From contig SPEL01000002.1 of assembly GCA_009360885.1 (NCBI GenBank), positions 62,001-126,000 of the forward strand: 64,000 nt of DNA. Reading direction: 5' to 3'. The position numbers were made by a program, and so were the translations under genes. The notes beneath the pieces are model-generated. The model was not told the DNA's origin. It ran no database searches and saw only the letters and a program-made list of their open reading frames with translations. Shown here piece after piece: positions 27,376-35,647 of this stretch (the stretch's first letter is position 1; the number at the start of each line of letters is the position of its first letter). The DNA is from Sphingobium sp. GTDB lineage: Bacteria; Pseudomonadota; Alphaproteobacteria; Sphingomonadales; Sphingomonadaceae.

Positions 27376-27396
27376 AGCATCATCGATAAAGATGCT
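27376..27396 (+). terminator. weak hairpin after the small ORF
   Basis: AGCATC / GATGCT, 6 bp with a 9-nt loop, followed by GTTTGGCTT. Placed 5 nt after the small ORF's stop, consistent with a weak intrinsic terminator. Confidence 0.35.
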
Positions 27397-27504
27397 GTTT
27401 GGCTTGATGTTAGGCTCAGGATTTAAAGCACTCTGCCTGTAATAGAGAGCGACCATGAAACAGAGCGCGCCGGAATTAATTTCGGCGCATCGGCTTGGCA
27501 TGAT

Positions 27505-29484
27505 TCACAGTCCACCGATTGCCGTGCGTATATTGGCAGCAGACATTGGCGCGGATAACGCGGGCATCCCCGCCCCGTTTAGCCCTGATTGTTCTAACAG
27601 CTCATCCACAAATTGCGGCTTATGAAATAAGAAGCCCTGCCCTGCCCTTATCCCTGTTTCATTCAGCAGATAATCCCGCTCCTCCTGTACCTCCACTCCC
27701 TCGGCGACCATCTGCATTCCAAGAGCTAAACTGAGCGATTCAATGGCGCGCAGCACGCTCTGGCTACGGGGCCGCTGATGGATAGAGGCAATGAGGGAAC
27801 GATCCACCTTCATTTCATCGGCTGAAATATCAGCGAGCAAAGACAGGCAGGAATATCCCGTACCAAAATCGTCGATGGAAATACCGATCCCCACTTCACG
27901 CAAGAGCGGGAAAATCCGCGCCTGAAATGGCCCGGAGGTTACAAACGCATCCTCGGTTAATTCCAATATGAAATTGCGCGCCCGTCCGGTATCAACAATC
28001 CGTCGGATGAATTTTTCCATGAAAGCCGTCTTATCCGCCTGTCGGGCAGAAATGTTCAGGCTGTAGGTAATATCCCGGCCAAAACGCTCATCCAACCGTG
28101 GCAATGCCTCTATCAGCCGATCCAGCATAGCATGGGTGATACCATCCATCAGCCCTAGATCGCTGGCCAGATTAAGGAAGTCACAAGGCGGGTGAACCGT
28201 TCCCTGTCCATCCACCCAGCGGACCAAAGTTTCAAAACCAAAAACACTTCCATCGCGCAAATCGACCTTGGCTTGCAGTGCGCACTGAAATTCATTGCGG
28301 TGAATGGCCGCACGCAGGCGATGCTCGATCGATATTTTCTGCGCCGCGACTTTACCCAATGCCTGATTGAAAAAGCCAATGCTGCCCTTGGATGTCATTT
28401 TGGCCTGATACATGGCGGTATCAGCATTACGGCGCAGCGTCTCATAATCCTGCCCATGCGCCGGATACAGCGCCACACCGATAGAGGCCGATGCACGAAT
28501 TTCCAGCCCATCGACATTAAAGGGCACCTTTAATTGCTGCTTAATGCGCTCAATCAGCGCTGCGCTTTCCGGCCTGCCTTCTATCGGGTTCAGTACGATG
28601 ACAAATTCATCTCCGCTGATACGCCCCAGAAAATCCGTCTTACGAATCTGGCTGCGCACCCGGTCCGCCACAGCTTTCAGCAGCGCATCACCAGCATGGT
28701 GGCCGTAAAAATCATTCACCTGCTTGAAATGGTCGAGATCAACAAAGGCGATCGCCATTTTCTCGCCGCTTTTCTTATTCTCAATACTGCGGTTGACCAG
28801 TTCCTCTATATAAGACCGATTAGGAAGGCCGGTTAGCTGGTCATGATTGGCGCGATAGGTGAGTTCCTCCTTGCTCGCCTTCAATCGTTCCGTCAGTTGC
28901 TTGAGGCGAAAGCTCTCCGCCTCGGTCTGTGAAGCCCATGTCGCGGCAAAAGCATGAGACGCCAGCAAAGAGAATTTCCGCGCGAGATTGACATGACTGC
29001 GGTCAAAGCCCGGCTCTGCATGGCCGCGCAGCAAAATCAGCAGCCCTCGCCTGTCCCTCACCCCCAATGGCAGATAGAGCGCTGGCCGCTGCCCCGGCAG
29101 ACAGGCGGCGGCGATTTCGGGCCAATCACTGGAGTCTGTATTCGAAATCGTCGTGACGATGCGGCCCGATAATATCTTGGTAAAGGATCGCCCAACAGGC
29201 CAGAGCGTCCCCACCAGCGCCTCATCGCTAGCGGCCATACATTCCAGCATGTCATGATCGTCATCCCGCTCAATCAGGACAATGGCATGCTGCGCGTCAA
29301 AGGTTGGCAGCAATGCCTCAAACACACGGGCGAAAGGGTTTTCTTCGCCATCGATACACAGCATTGCATCCAGCGCATGGAGCAACAAATTGGCATGGGT
29401 GGCCTCTGTCCGCAGGATATCATTTTCGCGGCTCATCGCGACCAAAGTTTCGCGTAACTCTTCTGACCCGTCCAGAACCATCAA
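27505..29484 (-). CDS. GAF-GGDEF-EAL cyclic-di-GMP protein
   Basis: 659 residues, soluble. A GAF-like sensor (about 45-180) is followed by a short helical linker, GGDEF (about 210-370) and EAL (about 390-640). The GGDEF signature is SGDEF (290-294), a variant often active, with DLDHF metal residues and an RxxD product-inhibition site five residues before (RKTD, 281-284). The EAL domain has ETL at 418-420 instead of EAL but keeps ELTEDAF, DDFGTGYS and KVDRSL. Either or both activities are possible. It lies 13 nt after the FIST gene, so the FIST sensor probably controls it. Confidence 0.9.
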   Translation of the reverse strand: MMVLDGSEELRETLVAMSRENDILRTEATHANLLLHALDAMLCIDGEENPFARVFEALLPTFDAQHAIVLIERDDDHDMLECMAASDEALVGTLWPVGRSFTKILSGRIVTTISNTDSSDWPEIAAACLPGQRPALYLPLGVRDRRGLLILLRGHAEPGFDRSHVNLARKFSLLASHAFAATWASQTEAESFRLKQLTERLKASKEELTYRANHDQLTGLPNRSYIEELVNRSIENKKSGEKMAIAFVDLDHFKQVNDFYGHHAGDALLKAVADRVRSQIRKTDFLGRISGDEFVIVLNPIEGRPESAALIERIKQQLKVPFNVDGLEIRASASIGVALYPAHGQDYETLRRNADTAMYQAKMTSKGSIGFFNQALGKVAAQKISIEHRLRAAIHRNEFQCALQAKVDLRDGSVFGFETLVRWVDGQGTVHPPCDFLNLASDLGLMDGITHAMLDRLIEALPRLDERFGRDITYSLNISARQADKTAFMEKFIRRIVDTGRARNFILELTEDAFVTSGPFQARIFPLLREVGIGISIDDFGTGYSCLSLLADISADEMKVDRSLIASIHQRPRSQSVLRAIESLSLALGMQMVAEGVEVQEERDYLLNETGIRAGQGFLFHKPQFVDELLEQSGLNGAGMPALSAPMSAANIRTAIGGL

Positions 29485-29497
29485 CTATGCGCCATTC

Positions 29498-30724
29498 TCA
29501 TCGACCAAAGGCAATTGCGGAAATCATCAGATTGCCATGGGCATTTTTATCGAGCAGATACCCCTGCTCGCCAAAGGTGAAGCAGCCGATAAATGGTCTG
29601 CCACCAAAGCTGGTGGAAACCGCAGTTGCGACTTGCGGCATCTGATCCCCCACCGCGAGGCGACAGCCGGCGCAGTAAACAACCAGCCCCCCTGCCAGAT
29701 TATCCGCACCACCCGGCAAGGTTGCGGCGGCGGCGGTCGCAACTTTGCCAGCGCGCTCAACCAAACGGGCCTTATCCCCACGCATACTATATAACTGCGC
29801 CCCCTCCTCCACCGATGCAAAGGTCGAAAGCGCGCCATTAGGCATGATACGATCAGGATGGATGAGGATATAATGGGCAACACCCTCAATATGGCCCGCA
29901 TCAATGCCGAGTGGATACATGGTTGTATCCGTCAATATCCCCCCACCTTCGGCCAGCTTGTCAGAGAGCAAACCACCCATCCAGCGATTATATACCTCGG
30001 CAGCGGGCTGGCCATCTATGCTGATAATTTCACGCCCCCGTGCGGTTGTCACCACACCGCTGGAACCACCCGCACCATAAGCGATTTTGGTGACGATCCC
30101 GGTGGGGCCAACGGGTTCATAGCCCCCCTGAAACGCAAAACCAATGCCGCCGGAAGAGAACATTACCCCAACGACAAGCCCATCGCGCATCAGACCATCC
30201 GGCCCCATTTGCCGCCAATGCCCTTCCACATCATCATCAGCCGAACTGCCTCCGATAATCGGACAACGTTCCCCAACAACACGGCGGAGGCCTTCAATGA
30301 CGGCTTCTTCCTGGCCCGGCGCCTGATAAATCCAGATAAGTTCCGGCAATTCCCCCGCGCAATCGGCATCTTCCAGCGCTGCATGAAGGACTTTTTCCGC
30401 GCTGGAAGCCACATCCTCCCCCAGCAATGCCGCCGCCGTACCATAGTCACCGTCAGGGTCCTCTATCAGCAACAGCCCGATGGACCATGGGCCGGTCAAC
30501 CCATCCTCGTTCATCACCCCGCCGCAGGATGTGCCGCCCAATATGGCGGCATCAGGAAAGCGAGTCCTGATGAAATCATAAATAGGCTGGTCCTGATGCC
30601 TGTAATCATAAAAGACGCAGATCATATCAGGATTGATAGGATTTTCTTCTATCTTATCAGATATTTGAAGCAATACATCCTGAGTCAATCGCCCAGATGC
30701 AGCAATAGATTTCAACGAAACCAC
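29498..30724 (-). CDS. FIST-domain sensory protein
   Basis: 408 residues with FIST N (about 30-200) and FIST C (about 215-370) domains, a module associated with signal transduction and proposed to bind small ligands such as amino acids. Typical segments: AAILGGTSCGGVMNEDGL, IIGGSSADDDVEGHW, and the C-terminal GCRLAVGDQ and GGRPFIGCFTFGEQGY. No kinase or output domain of its own. The stop is 13 nt from the GGDEF-EAL gene, giving a two-component-like pair in which FIST senses and the c-di-GMP enzyme responds; the partnership is inferred from position. Confidence 0.88.
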   Translation of the reverse strand: MVSLKSIAASGRLTQDVLLQISDKIEENPINPDMICVFYDYRHQDQPIYDFIRTRFPDAAILGGTSCGGVMNEDGLTGPWSIGLLLIEDPDGDYGTAAALLGEDVASSAEKVLHAALEDADCAGELPELIWIYQAPGQEEAVIEGLRRVVGERCPIIGGSSADDDVEGHWRQMGPDGLMRDGLVVGVMFSSGGIGFAFQGGYEPVGPTGIVTKIAYGAGGSSGVVTTARGREIISIDGQPAAEVYNRWMGGLLSDKLAEGGGILTDTTMYPLGIDAGHIEGVAHYILIHPDRIMPNGALSTFASVEEGAQLYSMRGDKARLVERAGKVATAAAATLPGGADNLAGGLVVYCAGCRLAVGDQMPQVATAVSTSFGGRPFIGCFTFGEQGYLLDKNAHGNLMISAIAFGR

Positions 30725-30850
30725 TATGCCCCCGTAATATCCGCTAACACAACAGAACAGGATTTAGGGAAAGGGAGTTAACATTCGTCTAAAAAGACAG
30801 GGAAAAGCACATCCAACCTGCATGCATACAAAGGAATGCGGAAAATCATT

Positions 30851-31792
30851 TCATTCAGGCAATATCTCAACTTTCCGGTAATCGCGCGGGGACATGCCAT
30901 ATTGTTCCCGAAAGGCCCGGCTGAAGGATGCAGAATCGTTAAAGCCCCATTGAAATAATATGTCGGAAATAGATTTCTGCGCATGGAGCGGACTGCGCAA
31001 ATCCAGCCTACACCTTTCTAGACGCCGCACCTTCACATAATGTCCAAAATTATCCCCAATAGATTCAAAGAGTTTCTGAAGATATCGGGGGGATATACCA
31101 TGGTCGCTCGCAACCTTTTGATAGCTGAGATCAGGGTCTGCCAGCTTCATTTCGATGGTTTGGAATATTCGCTCCAGCAATGCCGCCCGCACCCCCGCCG
31201 CGCCGCCCAGCGCGCTCACCGGCGCACTATGGAGCAGGCTCGCAAGGAGAAATTCCGCTATTGCCATTTCAACCGGTCGCACCGTTTCCGCTGATGCGTC
31301 CTGCATGATGTCAGCCACGCCGCGCAACATCGCCACCATCACATGGGCAAAGCCATTATCGCCTGAAACCACACAAGGCTGATCCGGCAAAGGAGATTTA
31401 AAGCGCTGGTCAAGCCGATCATTGGGAATCTGGACCCATAAAAGGCGCTGATCGTGCGAAAAGGACAGAGACACGACCTCCTGCCCCGGCGCGCAAATCA
31501 TGCTGCCGTCGGAAATATGCACGGTCTCCCCGTCCAGAATCGTCTCAGCGGCACCATCCAGCACGATCATCATCCAGAAACAATCCGGGTTTTCCCGAAG
31601 ATCCACCTGCCACATCTGGGCTGTTCCGGTCAGGCGCAAAAAGGATATGCCCATACTGCCCCGCACCCGAATAAGCTCTCCGTAGAGTTGATCCTCAGAA
31701 GCCTTATCGAGCGTGATCGAAACGCGTTTCAGTGCAAAGCGCCAAGCATCTTTGCGCTGTTCAACAGGAAAGGCATTAGTCGTAAATCGCAA
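30851..31792 (-). CDS. AraC-family transcriptional regulator
   Basis: 313 residues. The N-terminal part (about 1-180) matches the AraC-binding-like cupin found in NitR/FeaR-type regulators (WRFALKRVSITLD, DFWMMIVLDG-like core); the C-terminal AraC HTH pair is at about 205-310 (YQKVASDHGISPRYLQKLF and ISDILFQWGFNDSASFSRAFREQYGMSPRDYR). 47 nt separate it from the stop of the DAACS symporter gene upstream on the same strand, so it could be co-transcribed with, and regulate, that transporter. Ligand unknown. Confidence 0.9.
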   Translation of the reverse strand: MRFTTNAFPVEQRKDAWRFALKRVSITLDKASEDQLYGELIRVRGSMGISFLRLTGTAQMWQVDLRENPDCFWMMIVLDGAAETILDGETVHISDGSMICAPGQEVVSLSFSHDQRLLWVQIPNDRLDQRFKSPLPDQPCVVSGDNGFAHVMVAMLRGVADIMQDASAETVRPVEMAIAEFLLASLLHSAPVSALGGAAGVRAALLERIFQTIEMKLADPDLSYQKVASDHGISPRYLQKLFESIGDNFGHYVKVRRLERCRLDLRSPLHAQKSISDILFQWGFNDSASFSRAFREQYGMSPRDYRKVEILPE

Positions 31793-31839
31793 ACAAACCC
31801 CCGTTATACTGCTTTGTCATTTCCGTGACATGCTGGTCC

Positions 31840-33201
31840 TTAATATGGTGGCACAGATGCGGCATCCCCATTACCGCTCCCATCCCCCATATTTCCACTA
31901 TGCGCGCTGATGACCTGCGCAGCAACCAGATCCCCGATAACATTAAGGGTGGTTCGGCACATATCAAGCAGCCTGTCCACCCCCAGCACCAGACCAATAC
32001 CAGCCGGTGGAACGCCGATAGTGCCTAGAATCAGTGCCACCACCGGCAACGATCCTGCTGGCACGCCCGCCGTACCAATACCCCCTAATATGCATATCAG
32101 CATAACCGTAAGTTGCTGGCCCAGCGTCAGATCCACCCCAAAGAACTGCGCAAGGAATAATACCGTTACCCCCTCAAACATTGCGGTGCCATTTTGATTA
32201 GCGGTCGCGCCAATAGTCAGTACAAAACGGGATATGGGGCGTGGCAGTTTCAGCTTCTCATCCGCCACGCGCAGGGTCGTCGGCAAGGTCGCGTTGGAAG
32301 ATGCCGTTGCAAATGCCATAACGCTTGCTTCCTGTGTTTCACGGAAGAAAGTGATGGGGTTCTTTCGCGCCAGAAAGGCAAGCAGCATCGGGAATACGCC
32401 AAACATCTGCAAGCCCAGCGCCAATAATACGACGCCGACATAGGCAGACAGACGAAAGATGAGATCCCAACCAAATTGCGCGGCCAGATTGAACATGAAA
32501 CAGAAAATCGCCAGCGGTGCCATACGGATAACGATACCGATCAGCTTCATCGCTATTTCAAACACCCCCTCAATCCCTGAGCGCAGGGTTTGTGTTTTCG
32601 CAGGGTCTGTCACCAGAAAGCCTATGCCAAACATCAGTGCGAAAAACATAACGGCTAATATGTCATTCTCGCTCATCGCCTGAATGAAATTGGACGGCAC
32701 GATGGCGATAATGCTATCCATACCGCTCTTTGCGCCATCCGCATTTTCAACAATGGCGCGCGCCCCCTGACCTGATGTTTCCAGAAGGCTGCGCGCAGTT
32801 ATCGGGTCCATGCCCGCGCCGGGTTTCAACAGGTTGACCACCATCAGGCTGATCGCCACACCCAGCGAGGAAACCGCAATTGTATAGATGAGTGTCCTTA
32901 TGCCGACTGTTTTAAGGGCGCGAATTTCCCCCATTTCCGCAACACCCACAATCAGCGCGGATACCAGCAAAGGAATGACCAGCATAAACAGCAAGCGCAA
33001 AAATATCTGACCAATCGGGCCGGTAACATGACCAACGATCCATGCTATCCATGGGGCGCCCCCCGCCAGACTATAGACTATCAGGCCTGATAATAACCCA
33101 AGAGCAAAACCACCGAACATCCAGTAATGCAGACGATTTTCTTTTTCACCTGCTGATTTACCCCCCGTGCTGCCGCCCCCCGGCGCATCACTGATGGTCA
33201 T
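31840..33201 (-). CDS. dicarboxylate/amino acid:cation symporter (DAACS)
   Basis: 453-residue inner-membrane symporter of the GltP/DctA family with eight membrane spans plus two re-entrant loops. Signature elements are the serine-rich hairpin ATASSNATLPTTLR, TIGATANQNGTAMFEG (the NxxGT sodium/substrate site in TM7) and GVPAGSLPVVALILGTIGVP with DRLLDMCRTTLNVIGD in the TM8 region. The Arg in DRLLDMCRTTLN favours C4-dicarboxylates or acidic amino acids. Substrate specificity is uncertain. Upstream 231 nt contain the terminator of the aminotransferase gene. Confidence 0.9.
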   Translation of the reverse strand: MTISDAPGGGSTGGKSAGEKENRLHYWMFGGFALGLLSGLIVYSLAGGAPWIAWIVGHVTGPIGQIFLRLLFMLVIPLLVSALIVGVAEMGEIRALKTVGIRTLIYTIAVSSLGVAISLMVVNLLKPGAGMDPITARSLLETSGQGARAIVENADGAKSGMDSIIAIVPSNFIQAMSENDILAVMFFALMFGIGFLVTDPAKTQTLRSGIEGVFEIAMKLIGIVIRMAPLAIFCFMFNLAAQFGWDLIFRLSAYVGVVLLALGLQMFGVFPMLLAFLARKNPITFFRETQEASVMAFATASSNATLPTTLRVADEKLKLPRPISRFVLTIGATANQNGTAMFEGVTVLFLAQFFGVDLTLGQQLTVMLICILGGIGTAGVPAGSLPVVALILGTIGVPPAGIGLVLGVDRLLDMCRTTLNVIGDLVAAQVISAHSGNMGDGSGNGDAASVPPY

Positions 33202-33372
33202 ATCCTGTCCTTTTCAGCTATTCATTCTCTCCATCCGCCATAGATACCATATTTATCGTGCAAGCGGGTTTGTGATGACATCAAAAGCTGAAATTTTTTT
33301 GCTTGTTCCTGTTTATGCGAACCCAAAAGCCTCTCTGGCCCTGAAACTCACCTTATTTGTACTATAAAAGAG

Positions 33373-33412
33373 TAGGGGACGCACTGCACAGGACCACGGC
33401 GTGCGCCCCCTA
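33373..33412 (-). terminator. terminator of the tauE-aminotransferase unit
   Basis: A 12-bp stem (TAGGGGGCGCAC / GTGCGTCCCCTA as read on the - strand, one G-U pair) with a 16-nt loop is followed by CTCTTTTATAG. It is 21 nt past the aminotransferase stop. Confidence 0.75.
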
Positions 33413-33432
33413 TTCCGGACCTTATCCCCCGA

Positions 33433-34602
33433 TCAGGCCCGGATAACCTTCAAAACAGCTTCGCAGAATTTCGTCATATCATCGGTAGAACCAATGGTGA
33501 CACGGCTGACAGTCGGCCAGATGGGCCACGAACGGCCAATCTGCACCTTCTGCGCCAGCAAAGCCTTTTGCATTTCAGCCGCTGGCTTTTTCCAATCGAC
33601 CATAATCATATTGGCTTCGCTACCCGGATGAACCGTTACACCGTTACGGGTAAGGAATTCGACAGTACGGGTACGATTGGCAATCATTTCATCGCGGCGC
33701 GTCTTGATAGCAGCCGCATCGTCATACATGACCCGGCCACAGGCAACCGCCGTCATCGGCAACTGATTAGTGACCTGACGGCCATCATAGCGCCACATCT
33801 TCTCATGCAATTCAGGATGGGCGAAGGTAAGCCCCAGACGCATACCCGCCATCCCGAACAGCTTGGAGAAAGTGCGCATGACGATAACGTCTTTGCGCTG
33901 CGCCGCCAGATAGGCAGCCGAAGGCGATGTCGAGAAATGGATATAGGCTTCATCGATCAGCACTACTGCATCGGCGGGCTTGTTCTGGATCAGCCACTCA
34001 ATATCCGCAATCGGCGTGATGCTGCCGGTGGGGTTGTTAGGTGTGCAGATATAATAGAGGCCAGCCTTGGGGTTCGCCGCAAGCATTTTGCGCACATCTG
34101 CGCCCTTGCCGGGTGCCATCGGAACTTTTTTGAGCGGCGCACCAACCCAGTCCGCAGTTCTCCATGCGGCCTCATAGGTCGGGTCAGCCGTCACCAGCCC
34201 CTTTGTCGGAGAGCAAAAAGTGACAACACAGCGTGACAATGGGTCACTGGAACCCGGCCATGCAATAATATGGTCTACCGGCAGTTTCTCTACCGAAGAA
34301 ATAACAGCCTTCAGCTTGTCTTGCTCATTTTCAGGGTCATAACGATTACCCAGAACCGCCATTTCAGTTGCAGCAGCAATACCCGATGGGAACGGCCCAA
34401 CCCAACATTCATTCGCACCGATGCGCACCGCGTCCAATACGGGCTTAGCCGATTGCTGGGCATAGGCCTCTGGCATCAGATAGCGTGTGGCAACTGCACC
34501 AGCACCAAGCAGCGCAGAAATACGACCAAGCTGACGCCGCGAATAACCACGCTTTACAAGATCTTCTTGACCTTCGGTGGGAATGAGCACTTCCGTTGAC
34601 AT
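33433..34602 (-). CDS. Tat-signal PLP aminotransferase (HisC-like fold)
   Basis: 389-residue fold-type I aminotransferase resembling histidinol-phosphate aminotransferase. PLP motifs are complete: NNPTG, DEAYIHF, the Schiff-base lysine in RTFSKLFGMAGMRLG, and the C-terminal RVTIGS arginine. Unusually the N terminus is a twin-arginine-type leader: SRRQLGR, a hydrophobic run ISALLGAGAVATRYLM, and an AYA-Q cleavage site, implying export of the folded, cofactor-loaded enzyme to the periplasm. The ATG at 34602 has AAGGGG upstream. It follows a TauE-type exporter by 37 nt. Substrate unknown; family resemblance to HisC is structural only. Confidence 0.85.
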   Translation of the reverse strand: MSTEVLIPTEGQEDLVKRGYSRRQLGRISALLGAGAVATRYLMPEAYAQQSAKPVLDAVRIGANECWVGPFPSGIAAATEMAVLGNRYDPENEQDKLKAVISSVEKLPVDHIIAWPGSSDPLSRCVVTFCSPTKGLVTADPTYEAAWRTADWVGAPLKKVPMAPGKGADVRKMLAANPKAGLYYICTPNNPTGSITPIADIEWLIQNKPADAVVLIDEAYIHFSTSPSAAYLAAQRKDVIVMRTFSKLFGMAGMRLGLTFAHPELHEKMWRYDGRQVTNQLPMTAVACGRVMYDDAAAIKTRRDEMIANRTRTVEFLTRNGVTVHPGSEANMIMVDWKKPAAEMQKALLAQKVQIGRSWPIWPTVSRVTIGSTDDMTKFCEAVLKVIRA

Positions 34603-34639
34603 AATTATCCCCTTAATTTCAGGCAAATTTTCTGTGTTT

Positions 34640-35470
34640 TCAAAGAGCCAGCGCATTGCGCAGCATGATGTAGGAAATGACGACGAGATACACGCCAAAC
34701 ACTTTCTTCAATATATCAGCGGGCAGCTTATGCGCCGCTGCAACACCCATAGGCGCGGTCAGGATGGACATGCTGGTCACCGCAACCACAGCCGGGATAT
34801 TGACATAACCGAGCGAACCCCAGGGCAGCTCAGGCTTACCAAGGCCGATAATAGCAAAGCCAATAGCACTGGGCACAGCAATCAAGGTACCAATGCCGGA
34901 TGCCGTCGCAATTGCCTTATGGATGGAACGACCACACAGCGTCATCACCATGATAGCGATAGTGCCGCCACCAATGCCGAGAAGAGCCGAAAATGTACCC
35001 AGTCCCCCCGCAATACCGACCCGCGCAGCACCTGACGGCATGGTATCACTGATGACTTTTCCGCCTACTTTAGGAAGTAGAAAATTGAGCGACATCAGGA
35101 AAACGCCAACTGCGAAAATCATCGTCAAAATGCGGCCATCGACATAATCGGCCAGAACAACCCCCACCAGATCACCAACGATGATCCACGGTGCCCATTG
35201 ACGCAGCACCTCAAACTCAACCGCACCGCGTTTGGCATGAGCCATTAGCGAACGTAACGATGTGACGATGATTGTAGCAGCCGAGGTACCGATCGCGACA
35301 TGAGCAATGGCATCATGTGAACCACCAAGCAGCGGCAAAACCAAAAATAATGCCGGAACGACAACGAAACCACCGCCGATGCCGAAAATACCCGCAGCAA
35401 AACCAGCACCAAGTCCGGCAATCAAAAGGGCGATAAGCGGCACCGCCATGGATGATAAATGACTGACCAT
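34640..35470 (-). CDS. TauE/SafE family membrane transporter
   Basis: 276 residues with about eight hydrophobic segments arranged as two repeats, each opening with a glycine-rich motif (GLGAGFAAGIFGIGGGFVVVPAL and GLGTFSALLGIGGGTIAIMVMTL), the hallmark of the sulfite exporter TauE/SafE family. Members export sulfite, sulfoacetate or other organic acids. First gene of a unit with the exported aminotransferase 37 nt downstream; the pairing suggests the transporter moves the substrate or product of that enzyme, which is inference. Upstream 177 nt contain the terminator of the TonB-dependent receptor. Confidence 0.88.
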   Translation of the reverse strand: MVSHLSSMAVPLIALLIAGLGAGFAAGIFGIGGGFVVVPALFLVLPLLGGSHDAIAHVAIGTSAATIIVTSLRSLMAHAKRGAVEFEVLRQWAPWIIVGDLVGVVLADYVDGRILTMIFAVGVFLMSLNFLLPKVGGKVISDTMPSGAARVGIAGGLGTFSALLGIGGGTIAIMVMTLCGRSIHKAIATASGIGTLIAVPSAIGFAIIGLGKPELPWGSLGYVNIPAVVAVTSMSILTAPMGVAAAHKLPADILKKVFGVYLVVISYIMLRNALAL

Positions 35471-35613
35471 TATAGCCCCTCCCCCTTATACTGAAGGAAA
35501 GGCATTTCACTGTCAGCCGATGTAATCGAATAAAAAACACCAAATATTACAGAACAAGGCGTCCCCAATTCATGTAGAAAAGTCATTATATTGGTCCTGT
35601 GCCTTAAAAACAA

Positions 35614-35639
35614 TGGCAGCCCAAGCCAATGGGCTGCCA
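35614..35639 (-). terminator. terminator of the TonB-dependent receptor gene
   Basis: A perfect 9-bp stem (TGGCAGCCC / GGGCTGCCA) with an 8-nt loop, followed on the - strand by TTGTTTTTAAGG. It lies 9 nt past the receptor stop and separates it from the TauE unit. Confidence 0.85.
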
Positions 35640-35647
35640 AACATTCA

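Noticed and set aside
27455-27625. Short + strand frame starting MKQSAPELISAHRL near the GGDEF-EAL gene end
   Set aside because: Most of it overlaps the 3' end of that gene on the other strand and it has no convincing similarity or membrane/secretion signal.
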